Source: Acidimicrobiales bacterium
Lineage (GTDB): Bacteria; Actinomycetota; Acidimicrobiia; Acidimicrobiales; RAAP-2
DNA: 64,000 bases
Reading direction: 5' to 3'
NCBI GenBank assembly: GCA_025351385.1
Contig: JANXWA010000025.1
Span: forward strand, 124,001-188,000
The notes under the pieces: generated by a model
Databases searched by the model: none
What the model saw: only the letters and a program-made list of their open reading frames with translations
Told to the model about the DNA's origin: nothing
Part shown: piece after piece, positions 1-8,156 of the stretch
Layout: every line of letters begins with the position of its first letter
Position numbering within the stretch: the first letter of the stretch is position 1
Made by a program: the position numbers and the translations under genes

Positions 1-28
1 TGACGCAAGGGGGATCGTGGGTGAGGCA

Positions 29-937
29 ATGCTGAGGATCGGTCGCGACGAGCACGTCTGGTCGTTTGACGCGAATCGTGAGCCGGTGGTGACGGTCGAG
101 CCGGGCACGGTGCTCGAGATCGAGACGTGGGACTGCTTCACGGGTCAGGTGCAGAGCGAGAACGACACCCTCGAGAAGCTCGACCTCAATCGGGTGAACA
201 GCGCGACCGGACCGATCGCGGTGCGCGGTGCCGAGCCGGGCGACACGCTGTCGGTCACCCTCCTCGACATCCGGCCCGGAGAGAAGGGGGCGGCGATGTG
301 CATCCCGGGATGGGGACAGCTCATCGACTCCGTCCACTCGCCCACGACGCGCATATTCACGGTCGCCGACGGTGTCGTCACCATGAATGATCGGGTGTCA
401 TTCCCGGCCCGTCCGATGTTCGGTGTGATTGGCGTGTCGCCGGCATCGGGCGATATCACGACGTTCCTCGCCGATCGCCACGGGGGCAACATGGACGACC
501 ACGTCAACGGGATCGGCGCGACGATTCACCTGCCGGTATTCCAGTCCGGAGGTCAACTGGCGATCGGCGACATGCACGCGTCGATGGGCGACGGCGAAAT
601 CTCGGGCACTGGCGTTGAGATCGGTGGTGTCGGGCTGATCAAGGTCGACGTGATCAAGCGCCGGGCTGGGGGTTGGCCCATCACCGAGACGAACGATGCC
701 TTCTACACCCACGGCACGTCGGCGAGCAGCATCGACGAGGCCCTGAAGTCAGCGTGCGAAGAAGCCTCGCGACTGCTCGTGGACGAGTGGGACTTCTCCG
801 TAGAGGACGCTTTCATGTTTCTCTCGGTCGCGGGCGACCTCGGCATCGCGCAGTACTGCCATCCGTCGCCTGGCAGCGTGATCGCTCGCATGCGGGTGCC
901 GAAGCTGGCCTCGAATCCGGCACCATTTCGCGTCTGA
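29..937 (+). CDS. Acetamidase/formamidase family protein
   Basis: Cytosolic amidase-like protein of about 302 residues, near the usual 300-320 for short FmdA/AmdA-family members. These hydrolyse small amides (formamide, acetamide) to ammonia and an acid. The family signature NSATGPIAVRGAEPGD lies near residues 57-72, and the acidic motif ETWDCFTGQ near residue 32. An in-frame GTG at 17 sits only 3 nt after the purine run at 7-13; the ATG at 29 starts at the conserved hydrophobic first strand and is preferred. The stop abuts that of the convergent gene at 938, together forming the palindrome TGATCA. The true substrate is not visible from sequence; many family members are uncharacterised. Confidence 0.85.
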   Translation: MLRIGRDEHVWSFDANREPVVTVEPGTVLEIETWDCFTGQVQSENDTLEKLDLNRVNSATGPIAVRGAEPGDTLSVTLLDIRPGEKGAAMCIPGWGQLIDSVHSPTTRIFTVADGVVTMNDRVSFPARPMFGVIGVSPASGDITTFLADRHGGNMDDHVNGIGATIHLPVFQSGGQLAIGDMHASMGDGEISGTGVEIGGVGLIKVDVIKRRAGGWPITETNDAFYTHGTSASSIDEALKSACEEASRLLVDEWDFSVEDAFMFLSVAGDLGIAQYCHPSPGSVIARMRVPKLASNPAPFRV

Positions 938-2392
938 TCAACCCGTGGCGATGGTGAAGCCCTGGTAGGTCGTCGTCGAGCTCAGGTAGCTGCCAGTGGC
1001 CGTGCACGACGTCGCGGTGTTGCACACGAGCCCATACACACCACCGTCGACCCCGACGGTGGTGGCTCCCGGAGGAAGCCTCACCTGGGTGCCGGCCAAC
1101 CAGGTGCCCGCCCTCTCGTTCACGACGAGGGCCTGGTAGTTGCCCGCGTCGTCAATGAAGGCCGCGCCAGCACTGCAGTTGCCTGACGACCGGCACGACA
1201 CCGCGACTACGCCGCCGTTCTTGCCGGCCGCCTGTGCGCCACTCGTCAGCGCGAGTTCGGTGGCCGTGCTCCATTGGCCCGCGACCTCATTGACGAAGAA
1301 GCCCTGGTAGAGCTGCGCACTGTCGCGGTACTGTCCGCCCGCGCTGCAGTTGCCGAGCGAGGGGCAGGACAGTCCGCCGAAGCCGTAGAAGAAGACGTGG
1401 GGATTGGACGCCGCGCCCGCTGGCATCCTCATCGACACCGCGCGGCCCCACTGACCGCGAAGCTTGGTCACCGCGAGACCCTCGATGGCTCCGTTTGCGT
1501 TGGTGTAGTCGCCGATCGCGGTGCAGTTCGCGTTCGAGACGCACGATATTTCGATGAGAATCGCGCCCGGGAACGCGTTGGCATCGCCGGGCAGGGCGAG
1601 TGGTCGGGCCCGTGCCCACTCGCCGCCAACTTGGTCGACGGTCAGCCCGTGCGTGACGCCGTTGACGTCGATGTAGGACCCGACCGCGCTGCAGTTACCG
1701 GCCGAGGTGCAGTCCAGTTGGTTGATTGAGATGAAGGGATTCACGTTCGCGCCCGCCGGCGGGACCACCTCGCTCGCGCGTCCCCATCTGCCCCGCACTT
1801 CGCTGACGACGTAGCTGTCGGCGTGGCCGACCGGCGAGGTATTGGTCAGGTACGCACCGACCGCGCTGCAGTTGCCGATCGAAGCGCACGACAGTGATCG
1901 GACTGCGCTGTTCTGACCAGTCGCCATCGCGTTCGCCGGCAGCACGACCGCTCGGGCGGCGGACCATGACCCCTGCACCTCGTTGGCGAGGAGGCTCTGC
2001 GAATTGCCACCCTTCTGCTGGTAGCTGCCGCCTACGGCACAGTTGCGCGCACGCGCGCACGAGAGTGCGCTGATCGTGACGGCGGGATTGGCCGCAGCGT
2101 CCCGGGGCGCGACCAGGCGCCTTGGGGTCCGCCAGACGCCGGCCACCTTCTCGAGCAGGAGTCCCTGGGTGTTGCCCGACGAGTCCGCGTACGCACCGCC
2201 CGCCGCGCAGTTCCCTATTGACGGACACGAGAGCGCCGGCAGGTAGCCCTGGGGGAGACCGGAGGCACCGCTCGGCAGCGTGACGATCCTGGCTGCCTGC
2301 CACGTGGGTTCGGCGTTGACCGCTCCGGCCGGGACCGCTACGGCCAAGGTCGCCAGCGAAGCGACGAGCAGCGCGGTGCGGGGTAACTCCAT
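938..2392 (-). CDS. Secreted eight-repeat protein, probable beta-propeller
   Basis: A 484-residue exported protein with an N-terminal signal peptide (about residues 1-27, Ala-rich, ending near AVNA). The rest is eight tandem repeats of roughly 50-57 residues with the core (L/I/V)-(S/D/V)-C-x5-C-(S/T/A)-A-x-G-x-(Y/F), followed by G-x-x-(Q/H)-G/S-L and G-x-W. Each repeat carries a Cys pair spaced C-x5-C, suggesting one disulfide per blade. The last repeat lacks its final G-x-W strand, while the N-terminus just after the signal peptide supplies an orphan TWQAARIVTLPSGA strand, as in Velcro closure of a beta-propeller. Upstream GGAG about 7 nt before the ATG supports the start. No catalytic motif was recognised, so function is unknown; surface binding or adhesion is possible. 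Confidence 0.8.
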   Translation of the reverse strand: MELPRTALLVASLATLAVAVPAGAVNAEPTWQAARIVTLPSGASGLPQGYLPALSCPSIGNCAAGGAYADSSGNTQGLLLEKVAGVWRTPRRLVAPRDAAANPAVTISALSCARARNCAVGGSYQQKGGNSQSLLANEVQGSWSAARAVVLPANAMATGQNSAVRSLSCASIGNCSAVGAYLTNTSPVGHADSYVVSEVRGRWGRASEVVPPAGANVNPFISINQLDCTSAGNCSAVGSYIDVNGVTHGLTVDQVGGEWARARPLALPGDANAFPGAILIEISCVSNANCTAIGDYTNANGAIEGLAVTKLRGQWGRAVSMRMPAGAASNPHVFFYGFGGLSCPSLGNCSAGGQYRDSAQLYQGFFVNEVAGQWSTATELALTSGAQAAGKNGGVVAVSCRSSGNCSAGAAFIDDAGNYQALVVNERAGTWLAGTQVRLPPGATTVGVDGGVYGLVCNTATSCTATGSYLSSTTTYQGFTIATG

Positions 2393-2873
2393 CTACATCA
2401 CTCCAATGGCTAGCACTTCGCGGGCGGTACCTGATCGCGAAACCTTGAACGTGGACTCGATCGTTGGTGGCTCTCGGACCTCGGGTCCTCCTCAGTATAA
2501 GAAGGACGTCGCGCCAGACACCGTCGCGCGGCCGTGGCGAGGAGTCGTCCGTCGAGTCCATTTTCGGCCGTCGGCTAAATCCACGGCGGGTATCCCCGGA
2601 CGACGAGCGCTGGCCCGCAGAAGTGCAGTTCGCCACTGAGAAGGCGCACAGAGACACGGCCTCGATTGCCACGAAACCACCGTCGCGAGGTTGGTCGAGA
2701 CGACCAGGACGGCCAAGAGCTCCCGCGGCACGTACCGGTACATTTTCGCATTGTTCTGACGACCGACGGCCATTCGTGAACGGGTGGCGCGTGGCACTTC
2801 CATGGACGGCGAGTGATGTTCGCGAGTACCGTGATGGACGGTGCTCGCCCGCACGGGCGACGTGGGAGGCATG
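2393..2873. other. Divergent intergenic region, no gene supported
   Basis: About 480 nt between the divergent secreted repeat gene and the ABC-transporter ATPase gene. It must hold both promoters. The open frames crossing it have Arg/Ser/Pro-rich translations with no family resemblance and are read as chance. On the minus strand a TATACT hexamer near 2495-2500 could be a -10 element, but no matching -35 was seen. On the plus strand GGAGG at 2865-2869 is the ribosome binding site of the ATPase gene. Confidence 0.5.
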
Positions 2874-3890
2874 ATGGGCGACCAATCGGCGATCGACATT
2901 CGCGGCGTTGCGAAGTCGTTTGCGACGACGACGGTGCTGCACGACATCAACCTCGAGATTCGTGACGGCGAGTTTTTCACCATGCTCGGTCCGTCGGGCT
3001 CTGGCAAGACGACGCTGCTTCGAATGGTGGCCGGTTTCGAGACGCCCGACGCTGGCACGATCAAGCTCCACGGCGATGATGTCACCCAACGTCCCGCCCA
3101 TCTGCGACCGGTCAACACCGTCTTTCAGGACTACGCCCTCTTTCCGCACATGGACGTGGTCACCAACGTCGAATACGGGCTGCGGGTGTCGGGGGTCAAG
3201 CGCGACGCGCGTCGAAGGCGCGCCAATGAGGCCCTGGCCATGGTCCGGCTGGAGGGATTCGGCGAGCGTCGCCCGGCACAGCTGTCCGGGGGCCAGCGTC
3301 AACGGGTGGCCCTCGCTCGGGCCATCGTCAATGAGCCCAGCGTCCTGCTCCTCGATGAGCCCCTCGGGGCACTCGATCTGAAACTGCGTCAGGAGATGCA
3401 GACCGAGCTCAAGGCGATACAGCGCAGGATCGGCATCACCTTCCTCTACGTCACCCACGATCAGGAAGAGGCGATGGCGATGAGCGACCGGATCGCCATC
3501 ATGAACAAGGGCGTGATCGAACAGATCGGTAGTCCCAAGGAGGTCTACGAGCTGCCGGCGACGGCCTTTGTCGCTAGCTTCATCGGGACCTCGAACGTCA
3601 TCGAACGCGACGGTCGCTCTCAGTCGCTTCGGCCCGAGCGGCTCATCATCCTCACGGCCTCGGAAGCCGCACCGGTTGGTTCCCACGCCGAGCCGGGCGC
3701 CGTGACCGACGTCGTCTACCTCGGGATGGTGACGAGGGTCTTTGTCCACCTCGACAGCGGCGACGACCTGGTCGCCGTCCAGACGAACGACGGCTCGTCC
3801 ATCGCGTCGACCGTGGCGAATCCCGGTGATCGGGTCCAGGTTGCCTGGCGTCCCGCGGACGCCTTTGATCTTGACACAGCACTAGTCTGA
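2874..3890 (+). CDS. potA: ABC transporter ATP-binding protein, PotA type
   Basis: Cytoplasmic ATPase powering a polyamine-type importer; 338 residues, typical for PotA/FbpC-like subunits. It shows Walker A GPSGSGKTT (residues 39-47), Q-loop FQDYALFPH (about 84-92), signature LSGGQ (137-141), Walker B VLLLDE (157-162), the H-loop YVTHDQEEA, and a C-terminal TOBE-like domain. ATGs lie at 2871 and 2874; the second leaves 4 nt after GGAGG and is chosen. It heads a set with a binding protein and two permeases on the same strand, giving a complete PotABCD-like system. Substrate could be spermidine/putrescine or a related small molecule; the ATPase alone does not decide. Confidence 0.92.
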   Translation: MGDQSAIDIRGVAKSFATTTVLHDINLEIRDGEFFTMLGPSGSGKTTLLRMVAGFETPDAGTIKLHGDDVTQRPAHLRPVNTVFQDYALFPHMDVVTNVEYGLRVSGVKRDARRRRANEALAMVRLEGFGERRPAQLSGGQRQRVALARAIVNEPSVLLLDEPLGALDLKLRQEMQTELKAIQRRIGITFLYVTHDQEEAMAMSDRIAIMNKGVIEQIGSPKEVYELPATAFVASFIGTSNVIERDGRSQSLRPERLIILTASEAAPVGSHAEPGAVTDVVYLGMVTRVFVHLDSGDDLVAVQTNDGSSIASTVANPGDRVQVAWRPADAFDLDTALV

Positions 3891-3930
3891 GCATCTTAAG
3901 AGCCAACGAAGAAAAAGTTCAGGGGGAACC

Positions 3931-5133
3931 ATGAGTCATCGTGTTATCAACAGCTTGGGGAAGCGAGTGGCCGTCACACTTTCGGCGATCTCGATTGGAA
4001 TGCTCGGCATCGCAACGATCACGTCGGGCGCAGGCGCCTCCGGCCTCACCGCACCTACGGCCGGCATGAAGCCCGCGTCGGCGGTGGGCAAGGGCGAGGG
4101 CAGCCTCAACCTCATCGCGTGGGAGGGCTACGTCCAGCCACAATGGGTGAAGCCCTTCACGAAGGCCACCGGCTGCGTCGTCCATCCGAAGTACGCGGGA
4201 TCGTCCGGGGAGATGGTGTCCCTCATGGCCAACGGAGGTGGCGGTCAGTACGACCTGGTCTCGGCGTCAGGCGACGCCGACCTTCGCCTCATCTACGGTG
4301 GCGACGTGAAGCCGGTCAACATGTCGTTGATCCCCTCGTGGAAGCAGTTCCGTCCATTCCTTCAAGCTCCGAGCTTCAACACCATTAAGGGCGTTCACTT
4401 TGGCGTGAGCCTGCAGTTCGGTCCGAACGTCCTGCTCTACTCGACCAAGACCTTCAAGAAGGCGCCCACCTCGTGGAGTGTCCTGTACAGCTCGAAGTAC
4501 AAGGGCAAGCTGACGGTGCCGAACAACCCCATCCAGATTGCCGACGCGGCGCTCTACCTGGAGAAGTCCCAGCCCTCACTCGGCATCACGGACCCGTACG
4601 AGTTGACTCAGACGCAGTTCAACGCCACCGTGAACCTGCTGAAGTCCCAGAAGCCCCTGATCGCCAAGTACTGGAACCTCGCCAGTGACGAGATCAACCT
4701 GTTCCAGAGCAAGACAGTGGTCGCCGGAGCTGCCTGGCCGTACCAGACAATCACCCTCCAGTCGAACAAGGCCGCCGTCGCCGACACCATCCCATCGGTC
4801 GAGGGCGCGACCGGCTGGGCCGACTCGTGGTTGCTCGCCACGCACGCGCCGCACCCCAACTGCGCCTACAAGTGGATGGCGTGGGCCTCGACTCCGCAGG
4901 TCCAGGCCGAGCAGGCCGTGTACTTCGGTGAGACGCCCGCCAACTCGCTGGCGTGCCCCCTGATGAACAAGCTGCAGGCAGGATCGTGCGCGGGCTACCA
5001 CGCCGACCAGCCCGACTCGTACTTCAAGACCATCAAGTTCTGGAAGACGCCATTGGCGCAGTGCGGCAACGGCAAGAGCGACTGCGTGCCCTACAGCCAG
5101 TGGACAAGCGCCTGGACCACAATCACCGGATGA
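3931..5133 (+). CDS. potD: Extracellular solute-binding protein, PotD-like
   Basis: Substrate-binding subunit of the importer, 400 residues with an N-terminal export signal: basic start, hydrophobic core around residues 13-32, then an Ala/Gly/Ser-rich stretch. It has no obvious lipobox Cys, so it may be anchored otherwise or released. The mature part begins with the family's LNLIAWEGYVQP strand and continues with SGEMVSLMANGGGGQYDLV, as in spermidine/putrescine-binding proteins of family 1. A purine-rich GGGGG sits 6-7 nt before the ATG. The gene lies 40 nt after potA, and its stop overlaps the first possible permease start (ATGA at 5130). Ligand identity is inferred from family only. Confidence 0.88.
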   Translation: MSHRVINSLGKRVAVTLSAISIGMLGIATITSGAGASGLTAPTAGMKPASAVGKGEGSLNLIAWEGYVQPQWVKPFTKATGCVVHPKYAGSSGEMVSLMANGGGGQYDLVSASGDADLRLIYGGDVKPVNMSLIPSWKQFRPFLQAPSFNTIKGVHFGVSLQFGPNVLLYSTKTFKKAPTSWSVLYSSKYKGKLTVPNNPIQIADAALYLEKSQPSLGITDPYELTQTQFNATVNLLKSQKPLIAKYWNLASDEINLFQSKTVVAGAAWPYQTITLQSNKAAVADTIPSVEGATGWADSWLLATHAPHPNCAYKWMAWASTPQVQAEQAVYFGETPANSLACPLMNKLQAGSCAGYHADQPDSYFKTIKFWKTPLAQCGNGKSDCVPYSQWTSAWTTITG

Positions 5134-6035
5134 CGACTTCGGTCGACGCCTCGCCGAAGAGTGGAGGGCCTCGTGCCCTCCACTCTTCGGCATTGGCCCG
5201 ATCGAGGTGGCGAACCGCCTTCATGCTGTCGCCTCCGCTGCTGTGGTTCCTCGTGATCTACCTCACCTCGCTCGTCTTGATGCTGGTCACCGGCTTCTGG
5301 AGCGTCAACGGCTTCACCTCTCAGATTGACCACCACCTGACCGGCCAGAACTTCTCCCAGATCACTGCCGGGGCCTATCCATCGATCATCGGACGCACCG
5401 TGCTGCTCGCCGTCCTGGTCACCGTCACTGACGCCATCGTCGCGTTCCCCTTCGCCTACGTCATGGCCCGGGTGGCGACTCAGCGGACCCAGCGGATCCT
5501 GCTGGGGGCGGTACTCTTGCCGCTCTGGGCGAGCTACCTCGCCAAGGTCTACGCCTGGATCTCGATCTTGGAGAAGGGCGGGGCGCTCAACTGGACTTTC
5601 TCCAAGGTGGGGTTGCCGAACCCGAACCTCGGATTCACCAACGGCGCGATGTGGATTGCCTTTTGCTACATCTGGCTGCCGTACATGATCGTCCCGATCT
5701 ACGGTGCCCTCGAACGGATCCCGTCGTCGTTGCTCGACGCATCGGCCGACTTGGGCGGCTCCTCGTGGTCCACGCTGCGCCGGGTGATCCTGCCGTTGGC
5801 GCTGCCGGGTCTGGCGGCCGGATCAATCTTCACGTTCTCATTGACACTCGGTGACTACGTGACGCCGCTGCTGATCGGAGGGTCGAACTCCACGCTGATC
5901 GGCAACGCCATCTACGAGAACCTGCTGACTGGCGGCAACCTGCCGCTGGCGGCAGCGCTCTCGACGGTGCCCATCGCGGTGATGATCATCTACCTGGGAA
6001 TCGCCAAACGTCTCGGCGCATTCGAGGCGCTGTGA
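5130..6035 (+). CDS. potB: ABC transporter permease, PotB-like
   Basis: Integral membrane permease, 301 residues from the ATG at 5130, which overlaps the previous stop (ATGA). It has about six hydrophobic segments, the first at FMLSPPLLWFLVIYLTS. The cytoplasmic EAA loop appears as LLDASADLGGSSWSTLRR, which docks on the ATPase. The first 31 residues are poorly conserved-looking and are largely encoded by the perfect hairpin at 5153-5191, so translation may instead begin at the ATG at 5223, giving about 270 residues, which fits PotB size well. It forms the heterodimeric channel with the next gene. Confidence 0.88.
   Translation: MTTSVDASPKSGGPRALHSSALARSRWRTAFMLSPPLLWFLVIYLTSLVLMLVTGFWSVNGFTSQIDHHLTGQNFSQITAGAYPSIIGRTVLLAVLVTVTDAIVAFPFAYVMARVATQRTQRILLGAVLLPLWASYLAKVYAWISILEKGGALNWTFSKVGLPNPNLGFTNGAMWIAFCYIWLPYMIVPIYGALERIPSSLLDASADLGGSSWSTLRRVILPLALPGLAAGSIFTFSLTLGDYVTPLLIGGSNSTLIGNAIYENLLTGGNLPLAAALSTVPIAVMIIYLGIAKRLGAFEAL
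5153..5191 (+). other. Perfect 17-bp hairpin at the binding protein-permease junction
   Basis: Arms 5153-5169 and 5175-5191 are exact reverse complements with a 5-nt loop (CTCGT). There is no following T-run, so it is not a standard intrinsic terminator. It lies just after the binding-protein stop and inside the first codons of the permease if that starts at 5130. Such intercistronic hairpins often protect the upstream mRNA and lower downstream expression, matching the excess of binding protein needed over permease. Confidence 0.75.
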
Positions 6036-6847
6036 GACGCCGTCTCGCGCGGGCGAGCCTCTGGTTGTGGGTGCTCGGGGTGTTGTTCTTCCTCTTCGCG
6101 CCTATCGCGACGATCGTCCTGTTCGGCTTCGACAGGTCGAACGTCGAGACTTGGCCGATCCAGCACTGGACGCTGTCGTGGTACTCGGTGGCGTGGCACG
6201 ACCCTCAGGTGCGAGCCGCCTTCGCGCTCTCCCTGAAGGCCGCCTTCGCGGCGACGATCCTGTCGCTCGTACTCGGCTCGATGGCGGCCTTCGGTGTGCA
6301 CCGCGCCCGATTCTTCGGCCGCGACTCGATCTCGCTTCTGCTGATCCTGCCGCTGGCGCTGCCGGGAATCATCACCGGTGTCGCGCTCAACTCCGCCTTC
6401 CAATGGGCGGGGATCCAACTGTCGATCTGGACCATCATCGTGGGCCATACGACCTTCTGCATCGTGGTGATCTACAACAACGTCATCGCCCGACTACGCC
6501 GGACGTCGAACACCCTCCTAGAGGCCTCGGCCGACTTGGGCGCCACCGCCGTGCAGACCTTCCGCTTCGTCACGCTCCCGACCATTGCGACCGCACTGGT
6601 GTCGGGCGCGTTGCTGGCCTTCGCGCTCAGTTTTGACGAGGTCATCGTCACGACCTTCACCGCGGGCGCGCAGAACACCCTTCCGATCTGGATCTTCGGA
6701 GCGATTCGCCTCGGACAGCAGCTGCCCGAGGTCAACGTCGTGGTCACGATGGTCGTCGTCTTGATGTTCATCCCCATCCTGATCGCGGCGCGACTCACCG
6801 GCAGTGAGAACTTCGCGCCCCGTGTGGCGGCGACCCAGCCAAAGTAG
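6032..6847 (+). CDS. potC: ABC transporter permease, PotC-like
   Basis: Second membrane permease of the importer, 271 residues, the usual PotC length. Start GTG at 6032 overlaps the preceding stop (GTGA), indicating coupled translation. A long hydrophobic first segment follows a basic start, with further segments through the protein. The EAA loop reads LLEASADLGATAVQTFR. The closing segment ends with a short polar tail. No other gene follows in this transcription unit before a 157-nt gap. Confidence 0.9.
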   Translation: MRRRLARASLWLWVLGVLFFLFAPIATIVLFGFDRSNVETWPIQHWTLSWYSVAWHDPQVRAAFALSLKAAFAATILSLVLGSMAAFGVHRARFFGRDSISLLLILPLALPGIITGVALNSAFQWAGIQLSIWTIIVGHTTFCIVVIYNNVIARLRRTSNTLLEASADLGATAVQTFRFVTLPTIATALVSGALLAFALSFDEVIVTTFTAGAQNTLPIWIFGAIRLGQQLPEVNVVVTMVVVLMFIPILIAARLTGSENFAPRVAATQPK

Positions 6848-6894
6848 CGTTGGCCGGCGCAGGTCAATATTTTGCGTGGTGCCGGTAGGTTGTA

Positions 6895-6919
6895 GGTGCA
6901 GGTTGTTGCTATCTGCACC
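6895..6919 (+). terminator. Possible weak terminator after the ABC importer genes
   Basis: A 7-bp perfect stem (GGTGCAG at 6895-6901, CTGCACC at 6913-6919) with an 11-nt loop, about 50 nt beyond the last permease gene. No T-run follows, so termination is uncertain; it could simply mark the operon boundary. Confidence 0.3.
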
Positions 6920-7004
6920 GACTCAGAGACGCCATTCTTGGGTAGGACGGCCGTCGCGGTCGTTCGCCATTCCGGCACGACGCCTCGTAACTCTGGAGGT
7001 TGCC

Positions 7005-8156
7005 GTGTCCCCGCTGCCCGTCGCCGACCGTCCGCACCGCAAGTACGCCATGGTCTCGACCTTCCCGCCGACGGCCTGTGGCATCGCCACCTTTGCGGCT
7101 GCGCTGAGCGGAGGGTTGATCGAGCTCGGCCAGGACGTTGGCGTCGTGCGGGTTGGTGGATCACGTGACGCGGTGAACGACCTTGTCGAGGCCCACTTCA
7201 ATGACGCCGATGGTGCGCTCTCCTCCGACGCCCACACCCGACTCGAACTCGCGGACGTGGTCGTCGTCCAGCACGAATACGGGATATTCCCCGGTCGCGA
7301 CGGCGACTCGATAGTCGCCGCGCTCGAAGCGATCGCCCGTCCGACCATCGTCGTGGCCCACACGGTTCTTGAACGTCCCACCCCGCACCAGCGCAGCGTC
7401 CTCGAAGGTGTCGCGCGATCGGCCGACGCCGTCGTCGTGATGACCCAGGCCGGTCGATCGAGGCTGTGCTCGCGCTACGACGTCGATCCAGTGAAGGTCA
7501 CGGTCATCCCCCACGGCGCTGCGGTCTCGCCCACTGGCGGCCCAGGTCCCGACCCGAGGCATCCGATGCTCCTGACGTGGGGTCTGTTGGGACCGGGCAA
7601 GGGGATTGAGTGGGCGATCGACGCGTTGACGCTCGTGAAGGATCTGCGTCCTGGCCCCCTCTACCGGATCGCCGGTGACACTCACCCCAAGGTGGCCGAA
7701 CTCGAAGGTGAGGCCTATCGCGACATGCTCGCTCGACGGGCGCTCGATCGCGGGGTATCGGCGCAGGTGCAGTTCGACGCGGGTTATCGGGGCCTCGACG
7801 ACCTCGCCCGTATGATCGCGAAGTCGTCGATTGTGGTTCTGCCATACGACTCTCCCGACCAGGTCACGTCGGGCGTGCTCGTCGACGCCATTGCGGCCGG
7901 CCGTCCGGTCATTGCGACGGCGTTCCCCCACGCGGTCGAACTCCTGGCGGGCGGCGCGGGGATCGTCGTACCCCGTCGCGACCCCGTGGCGTTGGCCACG
8001 GCCCTGCGCACCGTCCTCACCTCTCCACGCCTCGCCGAGTCGATGTCCGCCGAAGCCCGTCGACTGGCGCCGTCGTTGGCGTGGTCGAGCGTCGCAGGTC
8101 GCTACGCAGCGTTGGGCGAGCAGTTGATCAAGCGCCGGGCGCCGGTGTCGGCTTGA
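7005..8156 (+). CDS. Glycosyltransferase, GT4-like
   Basis: Cytoplasmic GT-B fold glycosyltransferase of 383 residues. The N-terminus carries STFPPTACGIATFAAAL, the donor/acceptor loop common in GT4 enzymes. The C-terminal half has LTWGLLGPGKGIEWAIDAL and the nucleotide-sugar region PYDSPDQVTSGVLVDAIAAG. Start GTG at 7005 has GGAGG 5 nt upstream; an in-frame extension back to 6804 is Arg/Ser-rich and overlaps the permease. Its last codons overlap the next gene (TTGA at 8153), so the two are translationally coupled. It likely adds a sugar to a glycan or lipid, with donor and acceptor unknown. Together with the next two genes it defines a small carbohydrate operon. Confidence 0.85.
   Translation: MSPLPVADRPHRKYAMVSTFPPTACGIATFAAALSGGLIELGQDVGVVRVGGSRDAVNDLVEAHFNDADGALSSDAHTRLELADVVVVQHEYGIFPGRDGDSIVAALEAIARPTIVVAHTVLERPTPHQRSVLEGVARSADAVVVMTQAGRSRLCSRYDVDPVKVTVIPHGAAVSPTGGPGPDPRHPMLLTWGLLGPGKGIEWAIDALTLVKDLRPGPLYRIAGDTHPKVAELEGEAYRDMLARRALDRGVSAQVQFDAGYRGLDDLARMIAKSSIVVLPYDSPDQVTSGVLVDAIAAGRPVIATAFPHAVELLAGGAGIVVPRRDPVALATALRTVLTSPRLAESMSAEARRLAPSLAWSSVAGRYAALGEQLIKRRAPVSA

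Noticed and set aside
938-2392. Regular repeats considered as a CRISPR array
   Set aside because: The repeat unit is about 150-170 nt and degenerate at DNA level; it is a protein repeat in one open frame.
1695-3749. 684-residue minus-strand open frame
   Set aside because: Antisense to the repeat-protein and potA genes, Arg/Asp/His-rich shadow composition, no family motif.
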